Shown here piece by piece: positions 41,593-52,702 of a stretch of DNA of 64,000 bases (its first letter is position 1; each line of letters starts with the position of its first letter). Below the pieces are notes generated by a model. That model did no database searches, was not told the origin of the DNA, and saw nothing but the letters and a program-made list of their open reading frames with translations. Position numbers and translations under genes: made by a program. Origin of the DNA: Streptosporangiaceae bacterium (lineage in GTDB: Bacteria > Actinomycetota > Actinomycetes > Streptosporangiales > Streptosporangiaceae); contig JAOPYK010000231.1 of the NCBI GenBank assembly GCA_025964695.1, positions 24,442 through 88,441 on the forward strand. Reading direction: 5' to 3'.

Positions 41593-41688
41593 CGGACGAC
41601 CGGGAGATGCCGCGGACTACCGGAAGATTCGGTGAGGATGGACACGGACGACCGGGGGCAGAGGGCTACGGGAAGATTCGTGAGGGTG
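41593..41688. repeat. imperfect 50-bp duplication upstream of the PAS-GAF phosphatase gene
   Basis: CGGACGACCGGG occurs at 41593 and 41645, and GGAAGATTC followed by GTGAGG(a/g)TG at 41622 and 41671, so a roughly 50-bp block is present twice. It is the only structure I see in the 322-bp gene-free stretch 41408-41729. The second copy ends 42 bp before the start codon and could carry regulatory sites. Confidence 0.6.
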
Positions 41689-41729
41689 AGCCCGGGTGAT
41701 CGGCGGCGAGGGGTACGGAGGTGTCGAGG

Positions 41730-43838
41730 ATGAGCACGGAAACGTCCGTTCCGCATCCCCGGGTGTCCGGACTCGAGGCGTCCGACTCCGCGCTCTTCGC
41801 GACCTTGATTAAAGAGGCACCCATCGCATTCGCGTTCTTCGACACCGAGCTGAAGTGCCGGCGTGTCAACGAGACCCTCGCCGGGGTCCACGGGGCCGTC
41901 GCGGGGGACCTGATCGGCCGGCGGCCGTCCGAAGTGCTGCCCGCCGACCTTGCCGCGTCGATGGAGGCCGCACTGCGGAAGGTCCTCGACGAGGACGAGT
42001 CCCTGCTGGACGCGGACCTGATCGTGCAGCTGCCGGGTGGAGACGAGGAGAAGGAACTGCCCGGCGAGACCCGGCACTGGTCTTCGTCCTGGTTCCCCTC
42101 GCACAGTGCCGACGGGAACATCCTCGGTGTGGCGCTGATCGCGGTGGACGTGACCGATCGTCGCCGTGCCGAGGACGTCATCCGGCGCAAGGAGGAGCGT
42201 TACCGCTCGCTGGTGGAGGCCAGCTCGCAGGTCGTGTGGGTGACCGACCCCGGCGGCCGGGTGAGCGAGGACGCGCCCGAGTGGCGGGCGATCACCGGGC
42301 AGACCTTCGACGACTACGCCGCCGGCGGGTGGTCCGCCGTGATCCATCCCGAGGACCGCGGCCGTATCGAGGCCGCCTGGCGGGAGTGCGTCGAGGCCGA
42401 ACGTACTTTCGAGACCGACTACCGGGTGCGTACCAAGACCGGCGCCTACCGGCACTACGACGTCCGGGCGGTGCCGATCCGGCGCGGCGAGGTCGTGGTC
42501 GAGTGGGTCGGCGCGAACACCGACGTCACCGGTCAGCGGGAAGCCGAGGAGATGCGCGGCCGGCTGACCGAGCAGTTGTCCGCCGCGGCCCTGCGTACGG
42601 CCCGGCTGCAGCAGGCTACGTCGATGCTGGCCGAGGCGCTCACCGTCAGCCAGGTCGTCCAGGTGATCACCGAGGTCGGCCGTTCGGCGATCGGCGCGGA
42701 CCGGTCGGCCGTGGCCCTGCTGGACGACGACAAGCTCAGGCTGGAGATCATCACCCCGAGCGGTGCCTCCGATCCGGCCGAGTTCGGCCGCGAGCTCTTC
42801 CCGGTCAGTGCTCCGTCGGTCATGTCGGTAGCGGTGCGGGAAAGCCGGCCCTTCCTGGCCGAGAGCCCGGACGAGCTCCGGCTGCAGCTGGGCCGGGCCG
42901 AGATCGACCCGTTCCTCCAGCACACCGAGGAGCGGGCGTGGGTCGGCCTGCCGCTGCTGGCGGCCGGTGCCCCCATCGGTGCGCTGCGGTTCGCGTTCAC
43001 CCGGCCCCGCGCCATCACCGAAGAGGAGCGGGTGTTCCTGGAGGCGCTGGCCGGTCAGTGCGCCCTCGCGGTAGAGCGGGCGCTGCTGTTCGAACGCGAG
43101 CACAAGACCGCGGAGGCGCTACAGCGCAGCCTCCTGCCCGACGTGCTGCTCCAGCTGCCGACCATGCAGCTCGCCGCCCGCTACCACCCCGCGACCCGGC
43201 ACGTGCAGGTCGGCGGCGACTGGTACGACGCCTTCCGGCTGCCCGATGACCGGCTGGCCGTGGCGGTCGGCGACGTCATGGGCAAGGGCGTGCGCGCCGC
43301 CGCGGGCATGGGCCGGGTCCGCAACGCCCTGCGTGCCCTGGCGCTGAACGACCCGCGTCCGGCCGCCGTGCTCTCCGGCCTGGACCGGTTGTTCAGCGCC
43401 ACCGAGGACGTCGAGCAGTTCACCACCGTCGCCTACGCCGTCATCGACCCGGAAACCGGAGCCGGGGTGCTCAGCAACGCCGGCCATCCGCCGCCCCTGC
43501 TGCTCGGCCCGGACACCCCGGCCAGGCTCAGCACCGCCGAGCCGGGAACCCCGCTCGGCTGGCCGAGCCACCGCCAGCAGGCAAGTTTTTCCATCACACC
43601 CGGAAACACTGTGGTCTTCTACAGCGATGGACTTGTGGAGAATCGCAGACGTGGAGTGGACGCGGGGCTCGACGAACTCGTCGGCGCGGCCGCGGACGCC
43701 ACACCTGAGGTAGTGGGGGATCCCGAGATACTCGTGGACTTTCTGATCGATCGGATGCTCGCCGGGTATGAGCAAGATGACGATGTGACCGTACTTGCCC
43801 TACACGTTCCCCCGAAGACGATCCCGAAGACGATGTAG
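41730..43838 (+). CDS. PAS-PAS-GAF-PP2C (RsbU/SpoIIE-type) serine phosphatase
   Basis: A 702-residue cytoplasmic signalling protein. Two PAS domains lie at about 20-145 (APIAFAFFDTELKCRRVN, DVTDRRRAEDV) and 150-275 (YRSLVEASSQVVWVTDPGG, WVGANTDVTGQREAEE), a GAF domain at about 290-460 (QATSMLAEALTVSQVVQVI, LAGQCALAVERALLFE), and the phosphatase at 470-700 (LQRSLLPDVLLQLP, VGGDWYDAFRLPD, VGDVMGKGVRAAAGMG, LSNAGHPPPLLL, VVFYSDGLVENRR). Such enzymes dephosphorylate anti-anti-sigma factors in partner-switching. No rsbV/rsbW gene is adjacent. ATG 41730 was chosen for GGAGG eight bases upstream. Confidence 0.92.
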   Translation: MSTETSVPHPRVSGLEASDSALFATLIKEAPIAFAFFDTELKCRRVNETLAGVHGAVAGDLIGRRPSEVLPADLAASMEAALRKVLDEDESLLDADLIVQLPGGDEEKELPGETRHWSSSWFPSHSADGNILGVALIAVDVTDRRRAEDVIRRKEERYRSLVEASSQVVWVTDPGGRVSEDAPEWRAITGQTFDDYAAGGWSAVIHPEDRGRIEAAWRECVEAERTFETDYRVRTKTGAYRHYDVRAVPIRRGEVVVEWVGANTDVTGQREAEEMRGRLTEQLSAAALRTARLQQATSMLAEALTVSQVVQVITEVGRSAIGADRSAVALLDDDKLRLEIITPSGASDPAEFGRELFPVSAPSVMSVAVRESRPFLAESPDELRLQLGRAEIDPFLQHTEERAWVGLPLLAAGAPIGALRFAFTRPRAITEEERVFLEALAGQCALAVERALLFEREHKTAEALQRSLLPDVLLQLPTMQLAARYHPATRHVQVGGDWYDAFRLPDDRLAVAVGDVMGKGVRAAAGMGRVRNALRALALNDPRPAAVLSGLDRLFSATEDVEQFTTVAYAVIDPETGAGVLSNAGHPPPLLLGPDTPARLSTAEPGTPLGWPSHRQQASFSITPGNTVVFYSDGLVENRRRGVDAGLDELVGAAADATPEVVGDPEILVDFLIDRMLAGYEQDDDVTVLALHVPPKTIPKTM

Positions 43839-44048
43839 TCCGTACGAAGGACCGCCCCGCTCCCTCTAAGGTGGTGTGTTACCGAGCAGGACTCCCCCGT
43901 ACGGAATGCGCAGCCGTGCCAGAATGCTGACCTTGGTTAGCGGATACGCTGCCGTTCCGCACGGGTCTGCTGGCCCCGCCTGGGCGAGGCCACCCATCCG
44001 TCAGGGCACATGGGTCAACCCAGCCACACGTTCGTTCGAGAGGTATTT

Positions 44049-45740
<1,692 letters not shown>

Positions 45741-45758
45741 AGCGGCTCACGTGACACA

Positions 45759-45791
45759 GCGGGTCCGGGCGGCACATCCGGGCCCGCTTTT
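45759..45791 (+). terminator. intrinsic terminator of the principal sigma factor gene
   Basis: GCGGGTCCGG (45759-45768) pairs with CCGGGCCCGC (45778-45787) with one G-U, followed at once by TTTT. It begins 18 bp after the stop. Confidence 0.85.
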
Positions 45792-45823
45792 GTATGTGCT
45801 TTAGATACCCGAAGTGTACGAAT

Positions 45824-45837
45824 TACCACCTTTGGTA
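45824..45837. promoter_or_regulatory. short palindrome upstream of the following gene
   Basis: TACCA-CCTT-TGGTA, a perfect 5-4-5 inverted repeat in an AT-rich patch about 99 bp before the 345-residue hypothetical gene. A small operator is possible but unproven. Confidence 0.3.
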
Positions 45838-45935
45838 GAACTTCTTCCATCCGGACACGCCCGCCGTGACCGCGTAACACAACCTTTACACGAAGGTAGC
45901 GGGAGGCGCCTTGGCCCTTCCTAGGCTCCCGCGCT

Positions 45936-46973
45936 ATGGGAGTGACGGAGGTTGACCGGGTGCACATTCCCCCGGCGGGGGCAGGGCCCCGGGCGCCCCG
46001 TGTGATCCGCGGGCGTCCCTGGGCAGATCTGGTACTCGACGAGGCGATCGACGCCGTACACGATCGCTACCTGAGGGTGGCCGTGGCCGCTCTCGCGGAG
46101 ACTCGGCACGATCCCGAGCTGCGTTCGCTGCGGATCGAGGCGCTGGCCAAGGCCGCCATCGGCTGGAGCCACGGCATCGAGTTGCTCCTGCAGGCCGATC
46201 CGGCCAATCCCGACCTGTGGCTCTGGCTGGGACGGACCCGGGTCGAGGAGGCCTGGGAGATCAGGCCCGCGCCGCGCGGGCGCGCCGTCCAGGCGGCGGC
46301 CTACAAGGCGTTCTCCAAGATGATGCAGTCGGCCCGCGAACCCCTCATGAACGCGGCCGAGAGACTGCCCGACGACCCGGTGCCGTGGGAGAGCTTGATG
46401 TGGGTCGGCTTGGCCCTGGAGCTGGAGCCCGAGGACAAGGACAAGATCTGGCGGCAGGCCGAACGGCGCTGCCCCACGCTGTACGGGGCGCACGTGGCCA
46501 GGGTCCTCTCACTGTCCCCGCAGTGGGGCGGGCTGGCGGAGGCGATGTTCGACTTCGCCCGCCTGGCGATGAGCATGGCCGGCAGGGAGGACCCGAGGGC
46601 GGCCCTGATTCCGCTGGCCTACTTCGAGTACTTCGTTCAGGAACGTTCCGGAATCATCCGCGGCTCGTCCTCCTGGTTCTCCGACCAGGAGATTCGTGAC
46701 GTCGAGGCCGCGGCGCGCGGCTGGTTCTCCGGGGTCGCGGGGCGAGGTCAGCTGGGCGACGCCCGGCGCCCGCGGCCACATCCCCGCACGATCGAGGCGC
46801 ACAACCTGTTCGGTGCCGCCTTCCACCTCGGCGACGCGCGGCGCCCCGCCCGTCAGCACCTGAACCGCACCAACGGACGCCCGAGCCGGTTGCCCTGGAC
46901 CTATCTGGGAGGCAATGAAGTCGATCAGTACACCAAGGCGTGCCGTCAGCTCAATGTCATCAGCGGATCCTGA
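45936..46973 (+). CDS. hypothetical actinobacterial protein, probably helical-repeat (TPR-like)
   Basis: A 345-residue protein not assigned to a named family. The central part has helix pairs that look TPR-like (LRSLRIEALAKAAIGWSHGIELLLQADPANPDLWLWLGR, WESLMWVGLALELEPEDKDKIW, CPTLYGAHVARVLSLSPQWGG), followed by YFEYFVQERSGIIRG. The basic C-terminus ends in SGS. I see no signal peptide or membrane segment. GGAGG-type sequence is weak upstream, but the ATG fits the reading pattern. It is in the same direction as the sigma gene but separated by its terminator. Confidence 0.7.
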   Translation: MGVTEVDRVHIPPAGAGPRAPRVIRGRPWADLVLDEAIDAVHDRYLRVAVAALAETRHDPELRSLRIEALAKAAIGWSHGIELLLQADPANPDLWLWLGRTRVEEAWEIRPAPRGRAVQAAAYKAFSKMMQSAREPLMNAAERLPDDPVPWESLMWVGLALELEPEDKDKIWRQAERRCPTLYGAHVARVLSLSPQWGGLAEAMFDFARLAMSMAGREDPRAALIPLAYFEYFVQERSGIIRGSSSWFSDQEIRDVEAAARGWFSGVAGRGQLGDARRPRPHPRTIEAHNLFGAAFHLGDARRPARQHLNRTNGRPSRLPWTYLGGNEVDQYTKACRQLNVISGS

Positions 46974-47051
46974 ACTCCCGCCGCAACTCCCTGAGAGGGG
47001 CGAATTCCACGCGGGAACGCGTGGGACCACAGGGGTCGCTCCGGTCGGTGC

Positions 47052-47834
47052 CTAATCACTGACGACGATGCCGGCTGTCCACGTGCCATCGGCCCGCGTC
47101 GGCTCCTCCATCTCCACCACATGCCCCAGATCACTCAGCACCTTCGCCAGCTGAGACGGTGAGCGCGGTTCGGCTCCGCTCACGATCAGGTCACGGGCGA
47201 TCACACCCCGGGTGGCCTTGGCCATATGGCTCACCACCGACCGTTCGACCACCCCGCCGGCGATCCGTTCACGTACGACCCGTACCGCCACCGTGGGGCC
47301 GTCCGGCCGCCAGGCCGCCGCATAGGGCGCCGAGCGCATGTCCACGATCAACCGACCGTCCGCCTGCGCCCGCAGGTGCCGGCTGAGAGCAGGTCTCCAC
47401 ACCGCCGCCAGCCCGCCCAGGGGCAGCAGGTTCACCGCCATGGCCAGCCGATAGGGCGGCACCCGGTCCTCGAGGCGCAACGCACCCCACAGACCGGAGA
47501 AGATCAGGATGCTCGCGGCCGCCCGCTCGCTCGCCTCGCCGTCCAGGGCGCCCAAGGCCAGGTTGTCGTACAGCACCCCGGTGTAGAGTTCGGCGGCGCT
47601 CAGCGTGGGCGCGTTGCGGAGCGTGCGGTTCCGTATCACCGCGTCGGCCTGGCCGGGGGAGAGCCCCAGCACCTGGCGGGCCGTCTCCTGTGGCCCCTTG
47701 CAGAGCGCGATGAGCGCCCTCAGGACGCGTTTGCGCACCGGCCCGAGCCTCGGGAGGCCGAGCGCGTCCAGATCCAGCGAGGGCCCGTCTCCGCCGGGTG
47801 CCTTGCCCTCGGACGGCGGCAAAAGGATCAGCAT
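47052..47834 (-). CDS. yaaA: YaaA family protein, peroxide stress
   Basis: A 260-residue YaaA (DUF328) protein. The start MLILLPPSEGKAPG is the family signature, followed by QARQVLGLS-type segment ETARQVLGLSPGQADAV, LYTGVLYDNL, ILIFSGLWGALRL, and PYRLAMAVNLLPLGG. The E. coli homologue limits free iron and protects from oxidative damage. The start was placed at 47834 at that signature; the frame runs 19 codons further upstream without similarity. It is separated by about 78 bp from the convergent gene. Confidence 0.88.
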   Translation of the reverse strand: MLILLPPSEGKAPGGDGPSLDLDALGLPRLGPVRKRVLRALIALCKGPQETARQVLGLSPGQADAVIRNRTLRNAPTLSAAELYTGVLYDNLALGALDGEASERAAASILIFSGLWGALRLEDRVPPYRLAMAVNLLPLGGLAAVWRPALSRHLRAQADGRLIVDMRSAPYAAAWRPDGPTVAVRVVRERIAGGVVERSVVSHMAKATRGVIARDLIVSGAEPRSPSQLAKVLSDLGHVVEMEEPTRADGTWTAGIVVSD

Positions 47835-47985
47835 GTTCCCCCGGTCACCTTCCCGCCTGTTCCCGCCTGTTCCCGACTGGCGCGTCCTCACGACCGGCGC
47901 GTCGAACGCATACGACGGCGGCCACCGTCTCCGGTGACCGCCGTCGTCGTGCTCTGCGATTATGTAGGGGTCGTTCGAGTCACCG

Positions 47986-48210
47986 TCAGTCGTCCACGAC
48001 AGCGGTGGGGGTTTCGATCAACCGATCGGTCTCGTCATGGATGTCCGCCCCGTTGGAGCGAAGCGCCTCACTGAATTTGCGTCCGTGGTGGGCGCAGAAC
48101 AGAAGGTCGCCGCCGCCCGTAAGGACTGCACGGACATACGCCTGGGCACCGCAACGGTCGCATCGGTCTGCGGCCGTCATCGGCTTGGATGGGGCAAGGG
48201 CTCCAGTCAC
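47986..48210 (-). CDS. small zinc-finger-like protein (DUF7455 type)
   Basis: A 74-residue protein beginning TGALAPSKPMTAADRCDRCGAQAYVRAVL with CDRC, and continuing GDLLFCAHHGRKFSEALR with C-x-x-H, so a four-ligand metal site is likely. Such proteins lie near the hrdB/parE region in Streptomyces. The GTG at 48210 is preceded by GAGGAAGG four bases upstream, which decides it over a longer frame. Function is unknown. Confidence 0.8.
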   Translation of the reverse strand: MTGALAPSKPMTAADRCDRCGAQAYVRAVLTGGGDLLFCAHHGRKFSEALRSNGADIHDETDRLIETPTAVVDD

Positions 48211-48327
48211 GGCACCTTCCTCGTCTCGGGGTCGGTACTTAGGACAACATCTAACCCGACCTGGGCGTTCCCAACCTGCATACGCGTACGCCCAGAGCAG
48301 AATGCCCCAGTAAGTGACAGAAGTCAC

Positions 48328-48349
48328 GCCAGGGCTTCTTTCCCCTGGC
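48328..48349 (-). terminator. hairpin after the ABC exporter operon
   Basis: GCCAGGG (48328-48334) and CCCTGGC (48343-48349), with an eight-base loop, lie seven bases past the permease stop. A GTGAC/GTCAC repeat follows at 48314-48326. Confidence 0.55.
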
Positions 48350-48356
48350 AGTGGTA

Positions 48357-49421
48357 TCAGTTGTCATCCCAGCGGAACAACCTCATCGCCACCAGTGTCG
48401 CCACCAGAGCGATCCCGAGGAGGACCCCGATCTGTGGCAGGGCCGACGCGGGGCCCAGACCACGCCCCATGACGTTGAGCATCCCCTCGTTGAGGTAGCG
48501 GAGGGGGACGGCGTACGAGACCGTCTGGAGCCAGCTGGGGGCGTTGTCGAGCGGGAAGAACGAGCCGCCCAGAAAGACCATCGGGAAAACGATCATCTGG
48601 ATCAGGGTCTGGGCGGAGTCCTGGGTCTTCGCCGAGGCCCCGACGACCATCCCGATCGCGAGGAAGGCCAGCACTCCGGCGAGCACCACCGGGATCGACA
48701 TCCACCAGCTCCCCGCCAGCTTCAGCCCGAAGACGGGGAGCTGGGCGACGGACAGGAACACCGCCGTCTGGATCAGCGCCACGCCGAGGCTGACCGCCAC
48801 CCGGGCGGCGAACACGTTGCGGATCGGTACCGGGGACAGCTGCAGCCGGCGCAGGATGCCCTTGGTCCGCCAGGTGACCAGCGTCTGGGCGGCACCGAAC
48901 ATGGCGGCCGACGACAGCGCCCAGCCGAGCATCCCGGGGGTGATGAACTGGATGGCCTTCAGTGAGGTGTCCTCGACCTGCCGGGTCACCAGGGTGTAGG
49001 CCGGGGGCTTGCCGGTCGCCGCCAGGTTGGTCTGCTCGACCAGCGCGTTGATGATCCCCTGGGCGGTGGCGGCCTTCACCCGGTCCGCCGCCGAGTAGTG
49101 GACGATCATCTGGGTGCCCTGCTGCTCGACGGCCGCGTCGTCGTCGCCCTTCCCGACCTTCTTCAGGGCGGCGGCACGGTCGGTGGCCTTGGTGATCGTC
49201 ATCACCTTGTTCACTCCGGCCGGGTCGTGGGCCAGCGCCTGGTCGAGCATCGGCACCGAGCCGACCTCCAGCACCTTGACCTTCGAGGTGCTCACGCTCC
49301 CGAAGATGCCGCCGAAGACCACCAGGAACATCAGCGGGAAGAGAATCGAGAAGAACAGCGCTCGCTTGTCCCGGCGGAAGCTCAGGAACATGGCACGGGC
49401 GAGGCTCTGGAAACCGCTCAC
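48357..49421 (-). CDS. ABC-2 type transporter permease
   Basis: A 354-residue export permease. A first helix (RALFFSILFPLMFLVVFGGIFGS) is followed by an extracellular region of about 130 residues and then five helices in the ABC-2 pattern (ITPGMLGWALSSAAMFGAAQTLV, LRRLQLSPVPIRNVF cytoplasmic coupling segment, VVLAGVLAFLAIGMVVGA, QMIVFPMVFLGGSFFPLDNAP, IGVLLGIALVATLVAM). FPMVFLGGSFFP is the ABC-2 consensus. The GTG start overlaps the ATPase stop (GTGA), so the two are translated together. Substrate is unknown; drug or lipid export is typical. Confidence 0.9.
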   Translation of the reverse strand: MSGFQSLARAMFLSFRRDKRALFFSILFPLMFLVVFGGIFGSVSTSKVKVLEVGSVPMLDQALAHDPAGVNKVMTITKATDRAAALKKVGKGDDDAAVEQQGTQMIVHYSAADRVKAATAQGIINALVEQTNLAATGKPPAYTLVTRQVEDTSLKAIQFITPGMLGWALSSAAMFGAAQTLVTWRTKGILRRLQLSPVPIRNVFAARVAVSLGVALIQTAVFLSVAQLPVFGLKLAGSWWMSIPVVLAGVLAFLAIGMVVGASAKTQDSAQTLIQMIVFPMVFLGGSFFPLDNAPSWLQTVSYAVPLRYLNEGMLNVMGRGLGPASALPQIGVLLGIALVATLVAMRLFRWDDN

Positions 49422-50320
49422 GCGCGGTACTCCCGTCCGGTCAGGGTGAGGAAGACGTCCTCCAGCGTGGCGCCGCGGATCTGCAGGCCCGCCAGGGCCT
49501 CCCGGCCGGCGAGCGCCGTGATGGCCGGCGCGGGGTCGTGGGTGGTGATCGTCAGTGACACGTCGTCGTCCGAGACCTGCTCCACCGCGGGCAGCGCGCG
49601 GGCGTCGGCCTCGCTGAGCACGCCGCTGGGCAGGCTGATCCGCACGGCCGCGTTCAGTTCGCGCACCAACGTGGCGGGCGGGCCCAGCCGGAGGATCCTG
49701 CCCGCGTCCATGATGGCCACGCGGTCGCACAGGAGCTCCGCCTCGTCCATGTAGTGCGTGGTCAGGATGACCGTGCGGCCTTCGGTGTTGATCTCCCGCA
49801 GCACGTCCCACAGGTTGCGGCGGGCCTGCGGGTCCAGCGCCGCGCTCGGTTCGTCCAGGAAGAGCAGCTCCGGCTCGTGCACCAGGGCGCAGGCGATCGA
49901 CAGCCGCTGCGCCTGGCCGCCGGACAGGCGCTCCACCTGGACGTCGGCCTTGTCGGCCAGGCCCACGGTCTCCAGCATGGCGTCGGCCTTCCTGGCGGGC
50001 ACTCCGTAGAGCGATCCGAAGGTCTGCAACTGTTCGCGGGCGGTGAGCCGCTCGAAGAACGAGGTGGATTGCAACTGGACGCCGATCCTGGGAAGGAGCC
50101 TGGAATTGCGCGGCCAGGGCGGCAGACCCAGCACCGATACCGTCCCTTCGTCGGCCTCGCGCAATCCCTCGATGATCTCCAAGGTGGTGGTCTTCCCCGC
50201 GCCGTTCGGGCCGAGGATGCCGAAGAACTCTCCTTCCTCGACCTGGAAGGACACGCCGTCGACGGCGTTCACTGTCCCGTATCGTTTTCGGAGGCGTTCG
50301 ACCACGATCGTCTGTGACAT
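49418..50320 (-). CDS. ABC transporter ATP-binding protein (DrrA/CcmA type)
   Basis: A 300-residue ATPase that pairs with the adjacent permease. Walker A is GPNGAGKTT, the signature is LSGGQAQRLSIA, Walker B is LLFLDEPSAALD, and the H-loop is ILTTHYMDEA. The last 80 residues form the DrrA-type extension (GLQIRGATLEDVFLTLTGR). The start was set at MSQTIVVERL (50320). It is 170 bp from and divergent to parE. Confidence 0.95.
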   Translation of the reverse strand: MSQTIVVERLRKRYGTVNAVDGVSFQVEEGEFFGILGPNGAGKTTTLEIIEGLREADEGTVSVLGLPPWPRNSRLLPRIGVQLQSTSFFERLTAREQLQTFGSLYGVPARKADAMLETVGLADKADVQVERLSGGQAQRLSIACALVHEPELLFLDEPSAALDPQARRNLWDVLREINTEGRTVILTTHYMDEAELLCDRVAIMDAGRILRLGPPATLVRELNAAVRISLPSGVLSEADARALPAVEQVSDDDVSLTITTHDPAPAITALAGREALAGLQIRGATLEDVFLTLTGREYRA

Positions 50321-50490
50321 GGCGGAAACACTAGAACGGAGCGGGGCATAGACACACCAACCGGTCGGTGGATCCTCGAAGTCCACCCCGAAGGCGCTCC
50401 CAGGCTCCGAAACGGCGAGCCTGCGGGTGAATTGTCTTCGGTCACGGGTACGCTGCCCAGCGGATGTTCTACCCCCGAGGAGCTCAACCC

Positions 50491-52578
50491 TTGACCGCCA
50501 TGACCGCTGAAGTGGCCGCCGAAGACCCGCACGGCTATTCCGCCCGGCATCTGTCAGTGCTGGAAGGACTGGAGGCCGTACGGAAGCGGCCCGGCATGTA
50601 CATCGGGTCCACCGACAGCCGGGGCCTGGTGCACTGCCTATGGGAGATCGTCGACAACTCCGTCGACGAGGCCCTCGGCGGGCACTGCTCCAAGATCAGC
50701 GTCGTCCTGCACGCCGACGGTTCCATCGAGGTCGGGGACGACGGCCGCGGCATCCCCGTCGACATCGAGCCCAAGACCGGGCTGCCCGGCGTCGAGCTGG
50801 TCATGACCCGGCTGCACGCGGGCGGCAAGTTCGGCGGGGTCTCCTACACCGCCTCCGGCGGCCTGCACGGCGTCGGCGCCTCCGTGGTGAACGCGCTGTC
50901 CGCGCGGCTCGACGTCGAGGTGGACCGCGGCGGCCATACTCACCTCGTGAGCTTCCGGCGCGGCATGCCCGGAGAGTTCGGCACCCCCGGTCCCGACGCC
51001 GAGTTCACCAAGAAGTCCGGAATGCGGCAGATCAAGAAGGTCGCCCGCCGGGTCACCGGCACCCGGGTGCGCTTCTGGCCGGACTACCAGATCTTCCTGC
51101 GCGACGCGACCATCGAGCAGGGCCTGGTCATGGACCGGATGCGGCAGACCGCGTTCCTGGTGCCGGGACTCACGATCTCGGTGCGCGACGAGCGCGGCGA
51201 GGAGGTCGTCGAGGAGACCTTCCGGTTCGACGGCGGCATCAGTGAGTTCTGCTCCTACCTGGCCAAGGACGCCGAGGTCAGCGAGGTGCTCCGGCTGGAG
51301 GGCCGCGGCCACTTCACCGAGACCGTCCCGGTGCTCGACGAGCAGGGCCATCTGACGCCCACGGACGTCGCACGGGATCTCGAGGTCGACGTGGCGCTGC
51401 GCTGGGGGACCGGCTACGACTCCACGCTCCGTTCGTTCGTCAACGTGATCGCCACCCCCAAGGGCGGCACTCATGTGTCCGGCTTCGAGAAGGCTCTGGT
51501 CAGGATCCTGAACGAGCAGTTGCGCAGTGCCCGGCTGCTGAAGGTCGGCGACGACGGGGTGCTCAAGGACGACATCCTCGAAGGTCTCACCGCCGTCGTG
51601 ACCGTGCGCCTTCCCGAGCCGCAGTTCGAGGGTCAGACCAAGGAGATCCTCGGCACCTCCGCCGCCACCCGGATCGTCTCGCAGGTGGTGTCCCGCGAGC
51701 TCGGCGCCCTGTTCGAGTCGCCCAAGCGGGGCCAGAAGCAGCAGTTGCGCGCCGTGCTGGAGAAGGTCGTCTCGGCGGCCAAGACCCGGATCGCCGCCCG
51801 CACCCAGCGCGACAACCAGCGCCGCAAGAACGCCCTGGAGAACTCCGCGCTGCCGGCCAAGCTGGTCGACTGCCGCACGACCGACGACCGCAGCGAGCTG
51901 TTCATCGTCGAGGGAGACTCGGCACTGGGCACGGCGAAGCTGGCCCGCAACTCCGAGTTTCAGGCGCTGCTGCCGATCCGAGGCAAGATCCTCAACGTGC
52001 AGAAGGCGTCCGTCGCCGACATGCTCAAGAACACCGAGTGCGCCGCCATCATCCAGGTCCTCGGCGCCGGCTCGGGCCGGACCTTCGATCTGGACGCCGC
52101 CCGCTACGGGCGCATCATCCTGATGGCCGACGCCGACGTGGACGGCAGCCACATCCGCTGCCTGCTGCTGACCCTCCTGCACCGCTACATGCGCCCGATG
52201 CTCGACGCCGGGCGGGTGTTCGCCGCAGTCCCGCCGCTGCACCGGATTCAGCTGACGAATCCGAAAAAGGGCCAGGAGAAGTACGTCTACTGCTACAGCG
52301 ACGGCGAGCTGCGCAAGAAGCTGGTCGAGTTCGAGCGCAAGGGCATCCGCTGGAAGGAGCCGGTCCAGCGCTACAAGGGCCTGGGCGAGATGGATGCCGA
52401 CCAGCTGGCAGAGACCACCATGGACCCGAGGCACCGCATGCTCCGCCGCATCCGGATCGAGGACGCCGAAGACGCCGCCCAGATCTTCGACCTGCTCATG
52501 GGGTCCGAGGTCGCGCCGCGCCGCGAATTCCTCACCGCGGGCGCCAGCGAGCTGGACACCTCCCGCATCGACGCCTGA
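50491..52578 (+). CDS. parE: DNA topoisomerase IV subunit B-type protein
   Basis: A 695-residue type IIA topoisomerase ATPase subunit. The GHKL ATP site is seen in VDNSVDEAL, DDGRGIPVD, and GGKFGGVSYTASGGLHGVGASVVNALS. The Toprim domain follows (ELFIVEGDSALG, ADADVDGSHIRCLLLTLL), and the C-terminal end is KGLGEMDADQLAETTMDP. Length, absence of the E. coli GyrB insertion and its pairing with the parC-like gene at 55.6 kb match the second topoisomerase system of actinomycetes (ParE/ParC). TTG at 50491 has GAGGAG eight bases upstream; an ATG four codons later is too far from it. Confidence 0.92.
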   Translation: MTAMTAEVAAEDPHGYSARHLSVLEGLEAVRKRPGMYIGSTDSRGLVHCLWEIVDNSVDEALGGHCSKISVVLHADGSIEVGDDGRGIPVDIEPKTGLPGVELVMTRLHAGGKFGGVSYTASGGLHGVGASVVNALSARLDVEVDRGGHTHLVSFRRGMPGEFGTPGPDAEFTKKSGMRQIKKVARRVTGTRVRFWPDYQIFLRDATIEQGLVMDRMRQTAFLVPGLTISVRDERGEEVVEETFRFDGGISEFCSYLAKDAEVSEVLRLEGRGHFTETVPVLDEQGHLTPTDVARDLEVDVALRWGTGYDSTLRSFVNVIATPKGGTHVSGFEKALVRILNEQLRSARLLKVGDDGVLKDDILEGLTAVVTVRLPEPQFEGQTKEILGTSAATRIVSQVVSRELGALFESPKRGQKQQLRAVLEKVVSAAKTRIAARTQRDNQRRKNALENSALPAKLVDCRTTDDRSELFIVEGDSALGTAKLARNSEFQALLPIRGKILNVQKASVADMLKNTECAAIIQVLGAGSGRTFDLDAARYGRIILMADADVDGSHIRCLLLTLLHRYMRPMLDAGRVFAAVPPLHRIQLTNPKKGQEKYVYCYSDGELRKKLVEFERKGIRWKEPVQRYKGLGEMDADQLAETTMDPRHRMLRRIRIEDAEDAAQIFDLLMGSEVAPRREFLTAGASELDTSRIDA

Positions 52579-52702
52579 GCCCCTGCCCACGGCTCAGACG
52601 GCGTGCCCGCCGCCGTTGCGCCCTTCTCCACCCCCGGGTGGAGAATGCGAACTCCATCCCGGCGATGTCCCATCAGGCCCGGGCACGGGTTGCCGTCCAC
52701 GG

